From contig CAMRHE010000359.1 in assembly GCA_947044405.1 (NCBI GenBank), positions 558,001-622,000 on the forward strand: 64,000 bases of DNA, read 5' to 3'. Both the position numbers and the translations under genes were made by a program. How positions within the stretch are numbered: position 1 is the stretch's first letter; each line of letters opens with the position of its first letter. The DNA comes from Leptodactylus fallax. Taxonomy: Eukaryota; Chordata; Amphibia; Anura; Leptodactylidae. Positions 12,701 through 60,174 of the stretch are shown piece after piece. Below the pieces are notes generated by a model that saw only the letters and a program-made list of their open reading frames with translations, was not told the origin of the DNA and ran no database searches.

Positions 12701-15189
12701 GTCCCTTAGATTTGAATAAAAGAGTGTGCACTTATTTTTGTAGATTTACAATAAGTCTATACAGCATCCCAGAGTGCTCCTACTTTAATTGTCTTTGTGT
12801 CTCTGGGTGTGTTTGTATGTTCTGTCTATATGTTCCATGTTAAATGCATGTATTGTTTTGCAGCTCTCCCCATTGTATTTCCCTGTTTGGTGTTTCCCCC
12901 ACACTTGGTACAGCCCTATCACAGGCCACTGGGTGGGGTCTGGGAGAGTTGTGTCTCCAGGGAACCATTGGGCCTGGGTAGTTCAGTAGTTGGAGTTCTA
13001 CCAGTGAGCACTGACACACTGAGACCTAACAACTTCCATTCTACCGCCCAAGGCTTTTATTGAGACACGGAATTCTGCTTTCTAGCATTCTGACACAGTG
13101 CCATAAGGAGCGAAGGAGTCTCGGCTGCCTGGAAATGTTATCCGGGACAGGCCTCAAAAACATAACCAGGCCCCAGTAAGGACTACCTTGGATTACAGCC
13201 CCCAGTATCATCTGCTGGAGGTAGTTGAGTTTCAGGGAGAGAGTTGTTGGAGTGGAATATGGCACTAGAGCTTTATTATATCTGGGCATCCCTCAAGACC
13301 AAGGCTGTGGATACTACACAGTGGGAGAATACTGCTGTAAGGTTTACAGTTACAGGTTTTACTAAGCTGCAAGGTTTACAGTTTCTGAGTAAAGTTCAAC
13401 CTGTTTCACTGCACTACTACCTCCTGAGTCGTTCCTGCATTAACATCAGGGCCCCTCCGAACACCATCACACTGGCTCAGGGTAAGAGAGGACCCTTCTC
13501 CAACAGAATGCGCCCACTGTTGTGGGTTTTTCTTTCATTAAACGAGGGGTACCAACAATTTTATCCACATGTGTGTGTATGTGTGTATATACAGTACAGA
13601 CCAAAAGTTTGGACACACCTTCTCATTCCAAGAGTTTTCTGTATTTTCATGACTATAAAAATTGTAGATTCACACTGAAGGCATCAAAACTATGAATTAA
13701 CACATGTGGAATTATATACTTAACAAAAAAGTGTGAAACAACTGAAAATATGTCTTATATTCTAGGTTCTTCAAAGTAGCCACCTTTTGCTTGGATTACT
13801 GCTTTGCACACTCTTGGCATTCTCTTGATGAACTTCAAGAGGTAGTCACCTGAAATGGTTTTCACTTCACAGGTGTGCCCTGTCAGGTTTAATAAGTGGA
13901 ATTTCTTGCCTTATAAATGGGGTTAGCACCATCAGTTGTGTTGTTCAGAAGTCAGGTGGATACACAGCTGATAGTCCTACTGAATGGAGTGTTAGAATTT
14001 GTATTATGGCAAGAAAAAAGCAGCTAAGTAAAGAAAAACGAGTGGCCATCATTACTTTAAGAAATGAAGGTCAGTCAGTCCGAAAAATTGGGAAAACTTT
14101 GAAAGTGTCCCCAAGTGCAGTGGCCAAAACCATCAAGCGCAACAAAGAAACTGGCTCACATGAGGACCGCCCCAGGAAAGGAAGACCAAGAGTCACCTCT
14201 GCTGCGGAGGATAAGTTCATCCGAGTCACTAGCCTCAGAAATCACAGGTTAACAGCAGCTCAGATTAGAGACCAGGTCAATGCCACACAGAGTTCTAGCA
14301 GCAGACACATCTCTACAATTGTTAAGAGGAGACTGTGCAGCAGGCCTTCATGGTAAAATAGCTGCTAGGAAACCACTGCTAAGGACAGGCAACAAGCAGA
14401 AGAGACTTGTTTGGGCTAAAGAACACAAGGAATGGACATTAGATCTGTGGAAATCTGTGCTTTGGTCTGATGAGTCCAAATTTGAGATCTTTGGTTCCAA
14501 GCACCGTGTCTTTGTGCGATGCAGAAAAGGTGAACGAATGGACTCTACATGCCTGGTTCCCACCGTGAAGCATGGAGGAGGAGGTGTGATGGTGTGGGGG
14601 TGCTTTGCTGGTGACACTGTTGGGGATTTATTCAAAATTGAAGGAATACTGAACCAGCATGGTTACCACAGCATCTTGCAGCAGCATGCTATTCCATCCG
14701 GTTTGCGTTTAGTTGGACCATCATTTATTTTTCAACAGGACAATGACCCCAAACACACCTCCAGACTGTGTAAGGGCTATTTGACCAAGAAGGAGAGTGA
14801 TGGGATGCTACGCCAGATGACCTGGCCTCCACAGTCACCAGACCTGAACCCAATAGAGATGGTTTGGGGTGAGCTGGACCGCAGAGTGAAGGCAAAAGGG
14901 CCAACAAGTGCTAAGCATCTCTGGGACCTCCTTCAAGACTGTTGGAAGACCATTTCAGGTGAATGCCAAGAGTGTGCAAAGCAGTAATCAAAGCAAAAGG
15001 TGGCTACTTTGAAGAACCTAGAATATAAGACATATTTTCAGTTGTTTCACACTTTTTTGTTAAGTATATAATTCCACATGTGTTAATTCATAGTTTTGAT
15101 GCCTTCAGTGTGAATCTACAATTTTTATAGTCATGAAAATACAGAAAATTCTTGGAATGAGAAGGTGTGTCCAAACTTTTGGTCTGTAC

Positions 15190-15236
<47 letters not shown>

Positions 15237-17739
15237 TTAAATGTAATCTAAGGTTGACTGAGTGACAGAACAGTACAGAGGTAAGAATCCTCATTACATG
15301 GGAATTGACGCGAATGGGCTTCAGAACTTGCAGAATAGACCTCCTATCACTCATGCTTCTGGATACAACTGTAACCTTAATTCAGTAACCTAGAATACCC
15401 TTCATCTTCTAATCCTACAATCATTGAAGCAGGTTAATGAATACAAGCTATACAGTAAGTTTAGGGAAAAATAAACCTTATGACCTCACCATAGCTAAAT
15501 CCAGCCTTGGTGGCATTTAGGACCTCTTCTTCCTTTCTTGCAGTTTGATTTCTTGGACCATTGAAAGTATAACAGTTCCCAAGCTTGGGGTTCAAGAAAG
15601 GAGTAAAGAAACTGAAAAAGAGGACATATACCTTTTATATGAATAGTACATTTTTTGATCTAACATCAACATATTGAAGTACACAAACACCATACACGCA
15701 AGGGTGAGTGTAATGTGGCAGCATTCGGTCTTTCAAAACAGACGTAATGCCTTAAAGGAATTTGGCAGAGGATACAAAGTCAATAAGAAGAAATAATCAG
15801 TGACAAACTTCACTATATATCAACGAAATGAAATGTGCAGTCTTTTTATAGAATATTTTACCTGAACAAGGAAACTGTATGCCACCCTTTCATGTTTTGG
15901 CTCTCATTCAGACTTCCACATGTCAAATTGCTTGAGTATTTTGGACATACAAGGGTAATGAACCGATGTATTAAAGTGGACTTGTAATCTTAATATGCTG
16001 TCCTATATAAAATTAGTATACTATAGCAACAGATTTGTACTGCTAGTAGCCAAATGGTACAACAAAAAGTTCTGTTTTGATACTATCAGCACTCCTATAA
16101 TACATTGGGCTCATAGTATGAGTCTGGTTGCATTCATGATCAGAATCTGACTTAGTGCCCCTCGTAACAGCAGCCTGTTATGGGTTCTATGATATCCGGG
16201 GGAGGCAGTGTCAGTGCTCTGCTCTCGAATATAGCAGGACTCATACTATCAGCCTGATATTCTTTGAGAGCAGCTAGTCACAGGACAGTGCAAGATTTGT
16301 TTGTGCCTTTGGACTACTAGTTGTACAGGCCTGTAGTTATAATATGCTGTCCACTATATATTTACATTTACACCTGTGTGTCCATTGTTCTGGTCCATCA
16401 AACACCAACCGCGCCCAACGGAACCCATTGACTATAATGAGATTCATCAGGTGTCTGTTCTTTTAAACTGAAATCATCGGATGAAAAATCTGGACTTGCA
16501 GCACTTTTTTCTTCTGGCAATTTTTGGTGGTCACTGCAACAGAGTCTCCAATATGGAAACTCCAATACAGTTGTGAACCCAGCCTGACAGATCCATTGTA
16601 AAACAATGTTTGAAAGACTGGGCTTAGTTCCATATACTAGAATGAGACTTGGCTGCTGCACCAGGTACAACTACTTGTATGGCCGGCTCTGTAAACAATG
16701 AACGTCTGCAGGGGTCCTGAATATTGGACCCTTACTGACCAAACATTATTGCCCTATCCTAACAATAGGCCATCAATGCTTTTCTCAAAAACACCTTTTA
16801 GGCTAAGAAGGCCATCTGTAGCCCGTCTGCTGCAAGTATTATCCCATAGCAGACTCATCCACAGCAAAAAGCAGCTGAAGTCAAAAACCTTGCCACACCT
16901 GCAGCAATAAATCGACAGGTTCCCTCAGCAGTGTTTGGATGGGGTTTGTTTAAATTCTGCCGGTGGCTAACCCGCTGTGACTATGCCATATGTGACCCCG
17001 GCTTTAAGAATAAAAATAGTAACAAAATAGTATAACTCAATAACTGAAATAACTCTAGCAACAAACATTTCATGAATATCATGCAGGGTAGTTTGCTGAC
17101 AGGACTGCAGGGAATCTGTGGGGGTTTCTAAAATCTTTGCAGGAAAGTTATTATTGGCAGTATATAAGGAAGCAGATTCAATAGCAACACATTCTATATT
17201 CTATGCAGTTCCAAGATGAAGCTTTATTTTTAGTGTGCTGACCTTTCATTGCAGGAGACATCATGGAAGACACAGGAAATCAGCATGTCTTCTAGCCGGT
17301 GTCCTAATGCCATCTGCTCCTGGGTACTTAGCTGAGACATGGCAAAAGCAAAGTTCCTTTCCCTTGTATTACTGAGTTCATCCTTTTCCCTTTCATCATC
17401 TGACATCAATGGCAACTGGTCATGTAGAGTCTTGTATCTGGATGAATTAAGCTGGGACTTGCGAGCACGATTAAGATTGCAAAAAGTTATGGCTGGGAAT
17501 GGAAGCTTGGCACTGTTTACAAGTGTGACCTTCTCTTGTGTGGGGTATCGCATATACGTGGCAGTTAACTGACTGCACTGCCATATCATGCAGCCCAGTA
17601 CCAGAAACACAAAAGCCGCCCAACAACAGCTCCTCCATCGGTTTTGTGAATGTATGATGTTTGGCACTCCATGAGCACTAGTGTGACGAAGAGTACGGCT
17701 GCAAATCGAGCGTAAAGTAGTCCTCCGCTGCCATCCCAT
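427..17739 (-). CDS. DEG/ENaC-family sodium channel subunit, 10 coding exons
   Basis: Epithelial or neuronal cation channel subunit of the degenerin/ENaC superfamily, expected to form trimers in the plasma membrane. Ten exons joined by GT-AG introns give 1599 nt, 532 residues plus TAG, with every exon phase agreeing. Visible parts: His-Gly gating motif at residues 23-24, TM1 about 38-58, FPAITFCN at 81-88, an ectodomain with GNCYTFN and MIKNCGC-type cysteine motifs and NCVE...CPLQC, the WPS block near 375, then TM2 with GVS at 437-439 as the G-x-S selectivity filter. The C-terminal tail of about 75 residues shows no PPxY motif, unlike ENaC alpha/beta/gamma. The MPFPEDEG stretch with a following PG is more typical of invertebrate degenerin or FaNaC-like channels. 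Start codon: ATG at 17739, with G at +4 and no better upstream choice. It lies downstream of slc34a1 on the same strand. Paralogue identity (ASIC5-like, ENaC-like or another clade) is undecided; the family is certain. Confidence 0.9.
766..1662. other. DEG/ENaC intron 9
   Basis: No coding or repeat structure recognised in this 0.9 kb intron. Confidence 0.6.
1663..1738 (-). CDS. DEG/ENaC exon 9
   Basis: Residues 395-420: DNVVKVVVYYQQLNYELIEE then VPSMQ. This is the conserved palm strand before TM2 (V-V-Y--L-Y pattern). Acceptor cttttggatag|, donor ATGCAG|gtaagg. Confidence 0.9.
1783..2008. repeat. CCCACGTTGC-type MITE, DEG/ENaC intron 8
   Basis: Starts gctgacgtcccacgttgcgg and ends with the inverse gcaacgtgtggcctttgc. 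The interior matches the copy at 37040-37255 (gagc-aac-tag...gcaacaaaaaagcagc). A small nonautonomous foldback repeat with diverged ends. Confidence 0.6.
2009..3890. other. DEG/ENaC intron 8, proximal part
   Basis: No gene seen. Position 2625 onwards (ttaaagggtcagtacacatg) resembles a degraded TTAA-type MITE end. The remainder is unassigned A/T-rich sequence. Confidence 0.4.
3950..5010. repeat. Minisatellite of TATTCTGCTG/TATTCTGCCTC units
   Basis: About 1.06 kb of tandem degenerate units built from tattctgc, ctcttattctgc and tgtattctgcctcc, with a period near 20-22 nt and many variants. It lies in intron 8 of the DEG/ENaC gene. Because the units lack stops in two frames, it gives long low-complexity frames (Leu/Tyr/Ser/Cys-rich) that are not genes. 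Confidence 0.9.
5011..5589. other. DEG/ENaC intron 8, distal part
   Basis: No gene seen. Near 5020 and 5165 the words ggctcttgct and gctagcaagagcc form a loose inverted pair around a 130 bp core, perhaps a degraded foldback element. Confidence 0.3.
5590..5633 (-). CDS. DEG/ENaC exon 8 (44 nt)
   Basis: Residues 381-394 plus two bases: RLESRRGYQDMQTI. Little conservation is expected here, between WPS and the pre-TM2 strand. It was chosen because acceptor ctcttctcaaag| and donor CATCAG|gtaagc give phase 0 in and 2 out, exactly what exons 7 and 9 require. Confidence 0.7.
6567..6624 (-). CDS. DEG/ENaC exon 7
   Basis: Residues 361-380: DEEIFELTLSSSQWPSNTYL. This matches the family block in which a Ser-rich strand precedes WPS after the CPxxC motif. 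Acceptor tctgttaatag|, donor CTTG|gtaagt. Only 58 nt, so missed by simple frame scanning. Confidence 0.85.
6625..7844. other. DEG/ENaC intron 6
   Basis: No gene. Positions about 6990-7150 contain the recurring anuran segment ggcctcagcggtcac / gattggctacagcagtcac, variants of which recur near 23640, 36260 and 54170. A 20-base poly-T tract lies at about 7449-7469. Confidence 0.4.
7845..7917 (-). CDS. DEG/ENaC exon 6
   Basis: Residues 337-360 plus two bases: NCVEMYEYKLSHDKLKCHC and PLQC. The CxCPxxC pattern is typical of the thumb domain. Acceptor ttctcttaccag|, donor TGTGA|gtgagt. A second gtgagt starts four bases earlier but would break the frame. Confidence 0.88.
8013..8133 (-). CDS. DEG/ENaC exon 5
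   Basis: Residues 297-336 plus one base. Contains ACKKSCAQAKMIKNCGC, the conserved cysteine cluster of the family, then FPAPPGMDVPLC. Two overlapping donors occur four bases apart: TCC|gtgagt and GTGA|gtaagt. Only the second keeps the frame with exon 6, and it is the closer match to consensus, so it was chosen. Confidence 0.9.
8561..8756. repeat. TTAA-flanked foldback MITE
   Basis: TTAA at 8557-8560 and 8757-8760 bracket inverted ends agttgttgtgcaggactc and gaactcctgcacaatccctt, with inner arms ttctcaggaagtgacatcat / gatgtcacttcctgagaa. The TTAAAG end and TTAA duplication fit the T2/Kolobok MITE group of frogs. Nonautonomous, 196 bp. Confidence 0.7.
9330..10195 (+). mobile_element. 5'-truncated Tx1/L1-clade LINE, 3' end only
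   Basis: The first part translates as the C-terminal end of L1 ORF2 (ALTDEFFLQGVPLDPLIYLL, then LFLYLCTAAKTLVALNW and SLEYLTAML), closely matching the larger L1 at 30318-34352. Its 3' end, ttcaataaagataacag followed by an A-rich tail, also matches that element. A target duplication tatcatacc flanks it (9321-9329 and 10196-10204). A 355 bp MITE interrupts its 3' UTR. The right duplication abuts the splice donor of DEG/ENaC exon 4. Confidence 0.88.
9793..10147. mobile_element. PIF/Harbinger-type MITE nested in the L1
   Basis: Inverted ends ggctgtgttcacac and gtgtgaacacaccc (one mismatch in 14), flanked by TAA at 9790-9792 and 10148-10150. The three-base TAA duplication and G-rich end suggest Harbinger. 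The interior is itself palindromic (gcggattttgaggcggaatc / cgcctcaaaatccgcc). No coding capacity. Confidence 0.75.
10208..10312 (-). CDS. DEG/ENaC exon 4
   Basis: Residues 262-296: VHVKRLQEPYNSRC then an NYYTDVY segment. The V-KRL-PY pattern matches the ENaC ectodomain. Donor AGAGAG|gtgggt lies only about ten bases from an inserted L1 tail (see repeat at 9330-10195). Acceptor ctttgtgacag|. Confidence 0.9.
10313..11804. other. DEG/ENaC intron 3
   Basis: No gene recognised. Positions about 10510-10790 are more CpG-rich (cgcggtcgccatgcgacgcc) than the neighbourhood and probably belong to an unidentified repeat. Confidence 0.4.
11805..11968 (-). CDS. DEG/ENaC exon 3
   Basis: Residues 207-261. 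Begins GLTMELFIEQHEYISSLSTA and continues with RVVLHGQ and MPFPEDEG, followed by a PGQES turn. It aligns with the ENaC segment GLSL...DYIPLLST...VMVHGQ. Acceptor attattgacag|, donor GTGAAG|gtatga. Phase 0 at the 3' side. Confidence 0.92.
12640..13520. other. Unassigned repeat-like segment in DEG/ENaC intron 2
   Basis: A less A/T-rich block with promoter/LTR-like texture but no recognised ends, target duplication or coding sequence. It may be a solo LTR or an old repeat. The word gcctgggtagttcagtag resembles a tRNA A box, but no B box follows. Confidence 0.25.
13592..15191 (+). mobile_element. Tc1/mariner element, near full length
   Basis: Terminal inverted repeats of about 220 bp begin cagtacagaccaaaagtttg and end caaacttttggtctgtactg. 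TA precedes the left end; the right end runs directly into a TG/TA microsatellite. The right inverted repeat overlaps the 3' end of the transposase gene. Inserted in DEG/ENaC intron 2, antisense to the host gene. Very similar inverted repeats suggest a fairly young copy. Confidence 0.93.
14006..14987 (+). pseudogene. Tc1 transposase, one frameshift
   Basis: DD34E transposase. The first frame (14006-about 14335) codes the paired-type HTH DNA-binding region MARKKQLSKEKRVAIITLRN with a GRPR-like AT-hook (RKGRPR). The second frame, from about 14335, carries the catalytic domain: LWSDES with Asp codon at 14469, QQDNDPKH and PDLNPIE. A single frameshift near 14335-14345 separates them, so no active protein is expected from this copy. 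Confidence 0.9.
15192..15232. repeat. (TG/TA)n microsatellite
   Basis: tgtgtatatata run directly after the Tc1 right end, which may have replaced the expected TA duplication by slippage. Confidence 0.85.
15490..15611 (-). CDS. DEG/ENaC exon 2
   Basis: Acceptor cctctttttcag| and donor CTATG|gtgagg on the minus strand. Translates to FFTPFLNPKLGNCYTFNG followed by a charged segment with two N-x-T sites. GNCYTFN is the conserved ectodomain signature of the family. Phase 2 in, phase 1 out. Confidence 0.9.
15612..17242. other. DEG/ENaC intron 1
   Basis: No gene or clear transposon ends recognised in this 1.6 kb intron. Confidence 0.45.
17243..17739 (-). CDS. DEG/ENaC exon 1
   Basis: Codes residues 1-165 plus two bases of codon 166. 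Contains the HG motif, TM1, FPAITFCN and the start of the ectodomain up to DVSCNE. The donor is AAAG|gtcagc on the minus strand, so reading past 17243 gives false residues. The stretch LGHRLEDMLISC fits the ENaC finger/palm region. Confidence 0.9.
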
Positions 17740-17851
17740 GACTGTATAAAGGTTAAAGTGTCAAGCATTCATATCCTACATGCAATTGAGTATGCGGATG
17801 AGTCCAGTAACAGGAATGCTAAAATGTACAGTCAGGTGCACTAAGACAATG

Positions 17852-17860
17852 CTTTATATA
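17852..17860 (-). promoter_or_regulatory. Candidate TATA box of the DEG/ENaC gene
   Basis: TATATAAAG on the minus strand, about 113 nt upstream of the ATG. A start site about 30 nt downstream would leave an 80-90 nt 5' UTR without an intron. Position and motif fit a core promoter, but such A/T-rich words are frequent here. Confidence 0.35.
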
Positions 17861-18761
17861 GCCCATCTATGTTAATTGATGTCTGTGGCATCTCAGGAGA
17901 GGATATCCTACTGTTAATTAGTAGACAAGCAATTAAAACTAAAGAATTCATTGAGATTGTAGAAGTCCTAGCACAGGGATTTGAGATCTATAAGCTTAGT
18001 GCTTTTATGCTAACACTTAACAATATTTACCCAACCTATTTTCTATGTTGCAATATTTTTACTTGCAATACAAAATTATATTTTATGTTGTACAATTTTT
18101 TGAAAATGGCTCCATTGAGGAGCTGAAATGTTACGCTTTAAACTATGGATGAATGAATCCTACACTTGGTTGAAGTGCTGGTTTATTCCTTTCTGTTGGT
18201 ATTAGTGGTACAGTATTTGAATAGTTTTCAAATCCATACATTTTATTTCTCATTGTGATCATTCTCTGTGTATTGTTATGTGATTGTCTTAGGCTGATGG
18301 AATCGTCTAAATTATCCAAACCCTATTTTGTTAAAACTTGGTCCTGCATTCATTAGAACACAGATTGGAGTAAAGAGGACAAGAAGATCCTCCAATGGCC
18401 AAATTCTGGCAATAGAATTGGGCCCATTCTTAATAGAATACAATTACAAGAGCGTCCGCGAAGATCAGGAGCAAACAACATTATTGAAGTTACCAGCAGA
18501 ACAGATCACTTACAATTATGTTACTTTTTGTGGTAGTTTTTGTTCATGATGTTAACTATGGGAACAGTTATAAAGGAGACTACAATGTAGTTATAGTTGA
18601 TGTGTCCATTGTTCTATACTGCACAAGTCTGGCCAGTCAGTCGTTTCTTCTGTTGGACTCAAAGTATCCCGATTCCCAATCCAACAATGATAGGATTTAT
18701 ACAGCCATCATTGTCAGGAGGATTTAGTGTTTGGAGAAGAAATGTGCATCCATATGATGCT
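17861..18761. other. Upstream flank of the DEG/ENaC gene
   Basis: No gene recognised. Unassigned A/T-rich sequence that may hold distal regulatory elements of the channel gene. Confidence 0.35.
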
Positions 18762-18775
18762 AGTTGTCAGAGAAA

Positions 18776-20710
18776 CCCCCCCAAAAAAGGTCATACAAAG
18801 CACAGATAACTCTAATAGTGTATCAAAAAATATGAAATTTTATTAGTACATATACAGTCACAAAGTGGTTAAAAACGAGACATGGGCTAGATGGCACAAA
18901 ATAACCCCAAAACTGGAGATGCTAACCACTGAGGATGAATAAGCTAAATCTCAAAACACATATGTATAAATAGATATACACAATCCTGTAACTAAACAGA
19001 GTATATAGATCATCAAGTATATAAGTATAATATATGCAAAGTAGATAATATATCATATATCACTATTATATCAATTTCACCATAAATACAAAGTGTATAA
19101 ATCACCATGCACACAAAATATAATGCACACAAGGTGAGTATAAGAACATAGATTTAGAGTGTATAGAGCTCCATACATATAAAATGTAGTGCATGTAAGA
19201 GAAATAAAGCACTAAAATAGAGCAATCACAGCTATGTAAACTACTGTATTTTTTGGACTATAAAACGCACTTTTTTTCCCCCAAATTTGGGAGGAAAATG
19301 GGGGGTGCGTCTTATAGTCCGAATGCTCCCGACGGCTTCCTGCAGTGGGACTTCCTGTAGCTGCAGGAGTGGGTCAATGCTGCGGGCCCTGCGCTTGCAG
19401 GAGAGGGTGTTCCCGGCGGTGCAAACCCATCCCGGCATCCGCCGTGCTATTATGGCGGATACCAGGTCTGTAAAGATAATGTAAAGGTAATGGTGGCCGT
19501 TCTGCAGTCACCCTAGCAGCCGGGTCTTCGCTGTAATGTATAGAGCAGACCCGGAGCTAATGCCTGCGAGTCCACTCTGATCGCGGGCATTACTACCTGT
19601 AAGCCCCCCCCCAAACTGTCCCTGGGCCTGGTGGGTACCTTCTTGTTGCAGGCCGACTCCCATGCGGTGAGATTGCGGGAACCGACCTGTTCCTGTGAAG
19701 CTGGGAGCCTGTCATAGGAATATTAATGTAGTGAATCTCCTATAACAGTTGTATTGCAGTCTATGGGACTTGCAAACAAATGATTGCAGGTTCAAGCTCC
19801 CGGGGGGGGGGGGGGGGGGGGCTAATAAAATAGATTAAAAAAAAAAAAAGTTTAAAAAAAAAAGTATTTTTTTGTATTTTTTCAATGCTAACGTTCCATT
19901 CATTATTGTGTTATTTGTCAATCGTGATATGTAATACGCTAGCTTATCCGATTGTTTACTTATTGATTGTTGTGCCATGCACATTATATGTTACTGTCTA
20001 TATTCATTGGTGATATTTGAAAATCTAATAAAAAGTTAATTAAGGAAAAAAAAAAAAAAGTTCTAAATCACCCCCTTTCCCTAGAATACATATAAAAGTA
20101 GAAAATTACTGTGAAACACATACACATTAGGTATCCCTGTGTCCGAAAACGCCTGGTCTACAAACTTATAAAAATATTTTTCTGTAGGGTGAATGTTATA
20201 GTGGAAAAAAGTATCAAAAGTGCCGAACTGCCGTTTATTTCACTGTTTCGACTCTGATTTGAATAAAAAGTGATCAAAGCGGTATTCTCCAAAATGGAAT
20301 AACTAAGAAGTACATCTGGCCCCGCAAAAAAAGACGCCCTATGTATCCCCGTACAGCTGCAGGAACACCTGTCAATGTGGCCTTGCAGCTGTTGCAAAAC
20401 TACAACTACAATATTTTACCACATTTTTTGCTTCAAAATTTTTTTCCCTATTTTCCTCCTCTAAAACCTAGGTGCGTCTTACGGTCCAGTGCATCTTATA
20501 GTCCAAAAAATATGCTATATCATATAATACTCATAATAGCAGCTAATCAGCCATAAATTACTACAAGCTCAAAGAATAATGAACTACAAATGAAATAATA
20601 CCTATAGGCATAGTGGATAATAGTCAGACAGCCTCACCAGTATAAAAAAGACGAACCCATTGTTGAGGAATCACCTCAACATGTTTCGCCGACCTGGCTT
20701 CCTCAGGAGG
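18776..20710 (-). mobile_element. Retroposon-like insertion with 14-bp target duplication
   Basis: agttgtcagagaaa occurs at 18762-18775 and 20711-20724 and brackets the segment. Read on the minus strand it begins cctgaggaagccaggtcggc and gaaacatgttgagg, a sequence type frequent in frog repeats, and ends in a short poly-purine run. About 1.27 kb of its length is a nested DNA transposon (19244-20515); without it the insertion would be about 660 bp. Family not identified; no coding sequence. Confidence 0.55.
19244..20515. mobile_element. Nonautonomous DNA transposon nested in retroposon
   Basis: Inverted ends: tattttttggactataaaac at left and cttatagtccaaaaaatatg at right, with sub-terminal repeats of the same motif (gtgcgtcttatagtcc, gtgcgtcttacggtcc). 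Interior is GC-rich with a 20-base poly-G (about 19801-19820). No transposase. Superfamily uncertain; exact target duplication not resolved. Confidence 0.6.
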
Positions 20711-20724
20711 AGTTGTCAGAGAAA

Positions 20725-22069
20725 AGTCATGGCGGTAGCCTAACCACAAGCACCAAGAACTACTGTTTACAATACGATACTACAAATGAAAGCGTCACTA
20801 ACTAATCTTTCGGACAACTTTGATTTGCTGGCAGTATTTGTGCCTTTTATAAATTTTGTAATATACTTTATTTACAAATTTTGTCTCCTTTCTGTGAAAT
20901 CCTGAACTTTCAGTCTTTCCCTTGCTTGCCTGAGGCTCTTCCAAGGGGGTTTCTGATGCTCTATTTTGTTCTGATAATTATAGAGCAAGTCCTATTCTGC
21001 TTTATGTAATTGGAATGGAATAGAATTAAATGGAACCCCCTATTGAAATCAATGGACGATAGAAGGCACTCCATAGATGGAAGGCACTCAGATGACATCT
21101 TAACGGAGTACATTCCGTAAAAAAAAGTGGACTCTCCTTGGCCTGCACACTCTCCTTGTGTGCATGAGGCCTTACTCTCGCTGTCTCTCCGAGGGTTTTT
21201 TCGCAGCTTTCAAATCTATATATTACAGAGCTTATCTTCCCTCCTTCTATAGGATTCTGAAAATGACAAAAAAAAATCAATCTAAGAACAGAATCCTATA
21301 GAGAAGATAAGCTCTGTGGTATATAGATTTGTAAAGCAGCATAAAAACTGAATAAATTATGATCGGACCGCTATTGGTACAGTAGTTTTCCAGGGCTCGG
21401 TACATCAATTGTAGATGCTGTCAGCAGACTATGGCTTCTGTGTGCTATAGTCTATTTCCTACGTAGTGACCACTTCCAATGCTCGGTAGAAGTGAGCCAT
21501 AAATACACAATACATTATACAGGCTGATAGGAATGATAACTACTGGCAGAGAACATCTCATTTTAAGGGTATAGTTGGATTATTATTGGATTAATTCTGT
21601 TTGTGAAGTGAATGGTAAAAATGTAAAAGAAAAGTAAGACTATGAGCACTGTTGTAATATTAAAGAATTGATCATAATATAATATTCACAATGAGAACCA
21701 GAACATTTGAATATGTGAAATATGTTTGCATTCATTTCCATTGCATTTGAATGGAGGAAATATCTCAGAATTACAGGCTCTATAGAGCCAGGTTCTCTGG
21801 AGATAATGATCCTGTTCTGAAGAGTATCTACGCATTAAGAGATAAAGTAGACAGTGGCCTCCTACACCTTCACAGAGCTTACCTGACATACTCATTGTAA
21901 TTGCTATTTTCTATCTGTGTTAATCCAGCTGAGACTGGTATTTCCCCCGATGAGCCAATAGCTTCCTGTCCATAAGCCTTATACCTAGTTAATACTATGC
22001 AAATAGTGTAGTGTTTAATCTTCCAGTCTGTCAAGGGTTTGTGAAAGTCCTTATGTCAAGAAACATACA
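20725..22069. other. Intergenic region downstream of slc34a1
   Basis: Holds an inverted repeat (21205-21340) and otherwise no recognisable gene or repeat. Confidence 0.4.
21205..21340. repeat. Inverted repeat, about 50-bp arms
   Basis: Left arm about 21205-21258 (gctttcaaatctatatatta, cagagcttatcttc, ctataggattctg) pairs with right arm 21289-21340 (cagaatcctatag, gaagataagctctg, atatagatttgtaaagc). The loop is about 30 nt. It could be a short MITE or a fold-forming transcript. Confidence 0.7.
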
Positions 22070-22075
22070 TTTAAT
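22070..22075 (-). terminator. Candidate polyadenylation signal of slc34a1
   Basis: ATTAAA on the minus strand about 220 nt after the slc34a1 stop codon. It is the commonest variant signal; no AATAAA lies closer. Inference only. Confidence 0.3.
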
Positions 22076-22131
22076 AGTTTGTAAAAGATATTTTAAATAT
22101 GCAGTATATAGTAATACAATATAATACTTCT

Positions 22132-22135
<4 letters not shown>

Positions 22136-22180
<45 letters not shown>

Positions 22181-22192
22181 ATATCTATCCAT
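22136..22192. repeat. (CTAT)n microsatellite
   Basis: About thirteen tandem ctat units, slightly degenerate at the right end. Confidence 0.95.
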
Positions 22193-22296
22193 GGCATAAA
22201 AAAACAATCAGAAGAGATCTCTAGAGAAGTTTATGCTAGGATGATCCTTTTTAAAGTCTGGTGAGGTTCTTAAGTGGCTTATAAATATCACTCATT

Positions 22297-59967
<37,671 letters not shown>

Positions 59968-60123
59968 CTAATGTACTAAAGGACAATTCCATGTAGCTCC
60001 ATGATACAAATAACCAAGGTCTGACTGTGCTGTAGCTCTTAGTGTACTGGGAGAATAGGGCTGGGGGCCAGCAATGCTGTGTATCCCTGGTAAGAAAAGT
60101 ACTTTCCATCAGCCATATATAAA

Positions 60124-60174
<51 letters not shown>

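Noticed and set aside
12970..13045. tRNA-like 5' half (gcctgggtagttcagtag)
   Set aside because: Resembles an A box but there is no B box or acceptor stem, so neither a tRNA gene nor a proven SINE head.
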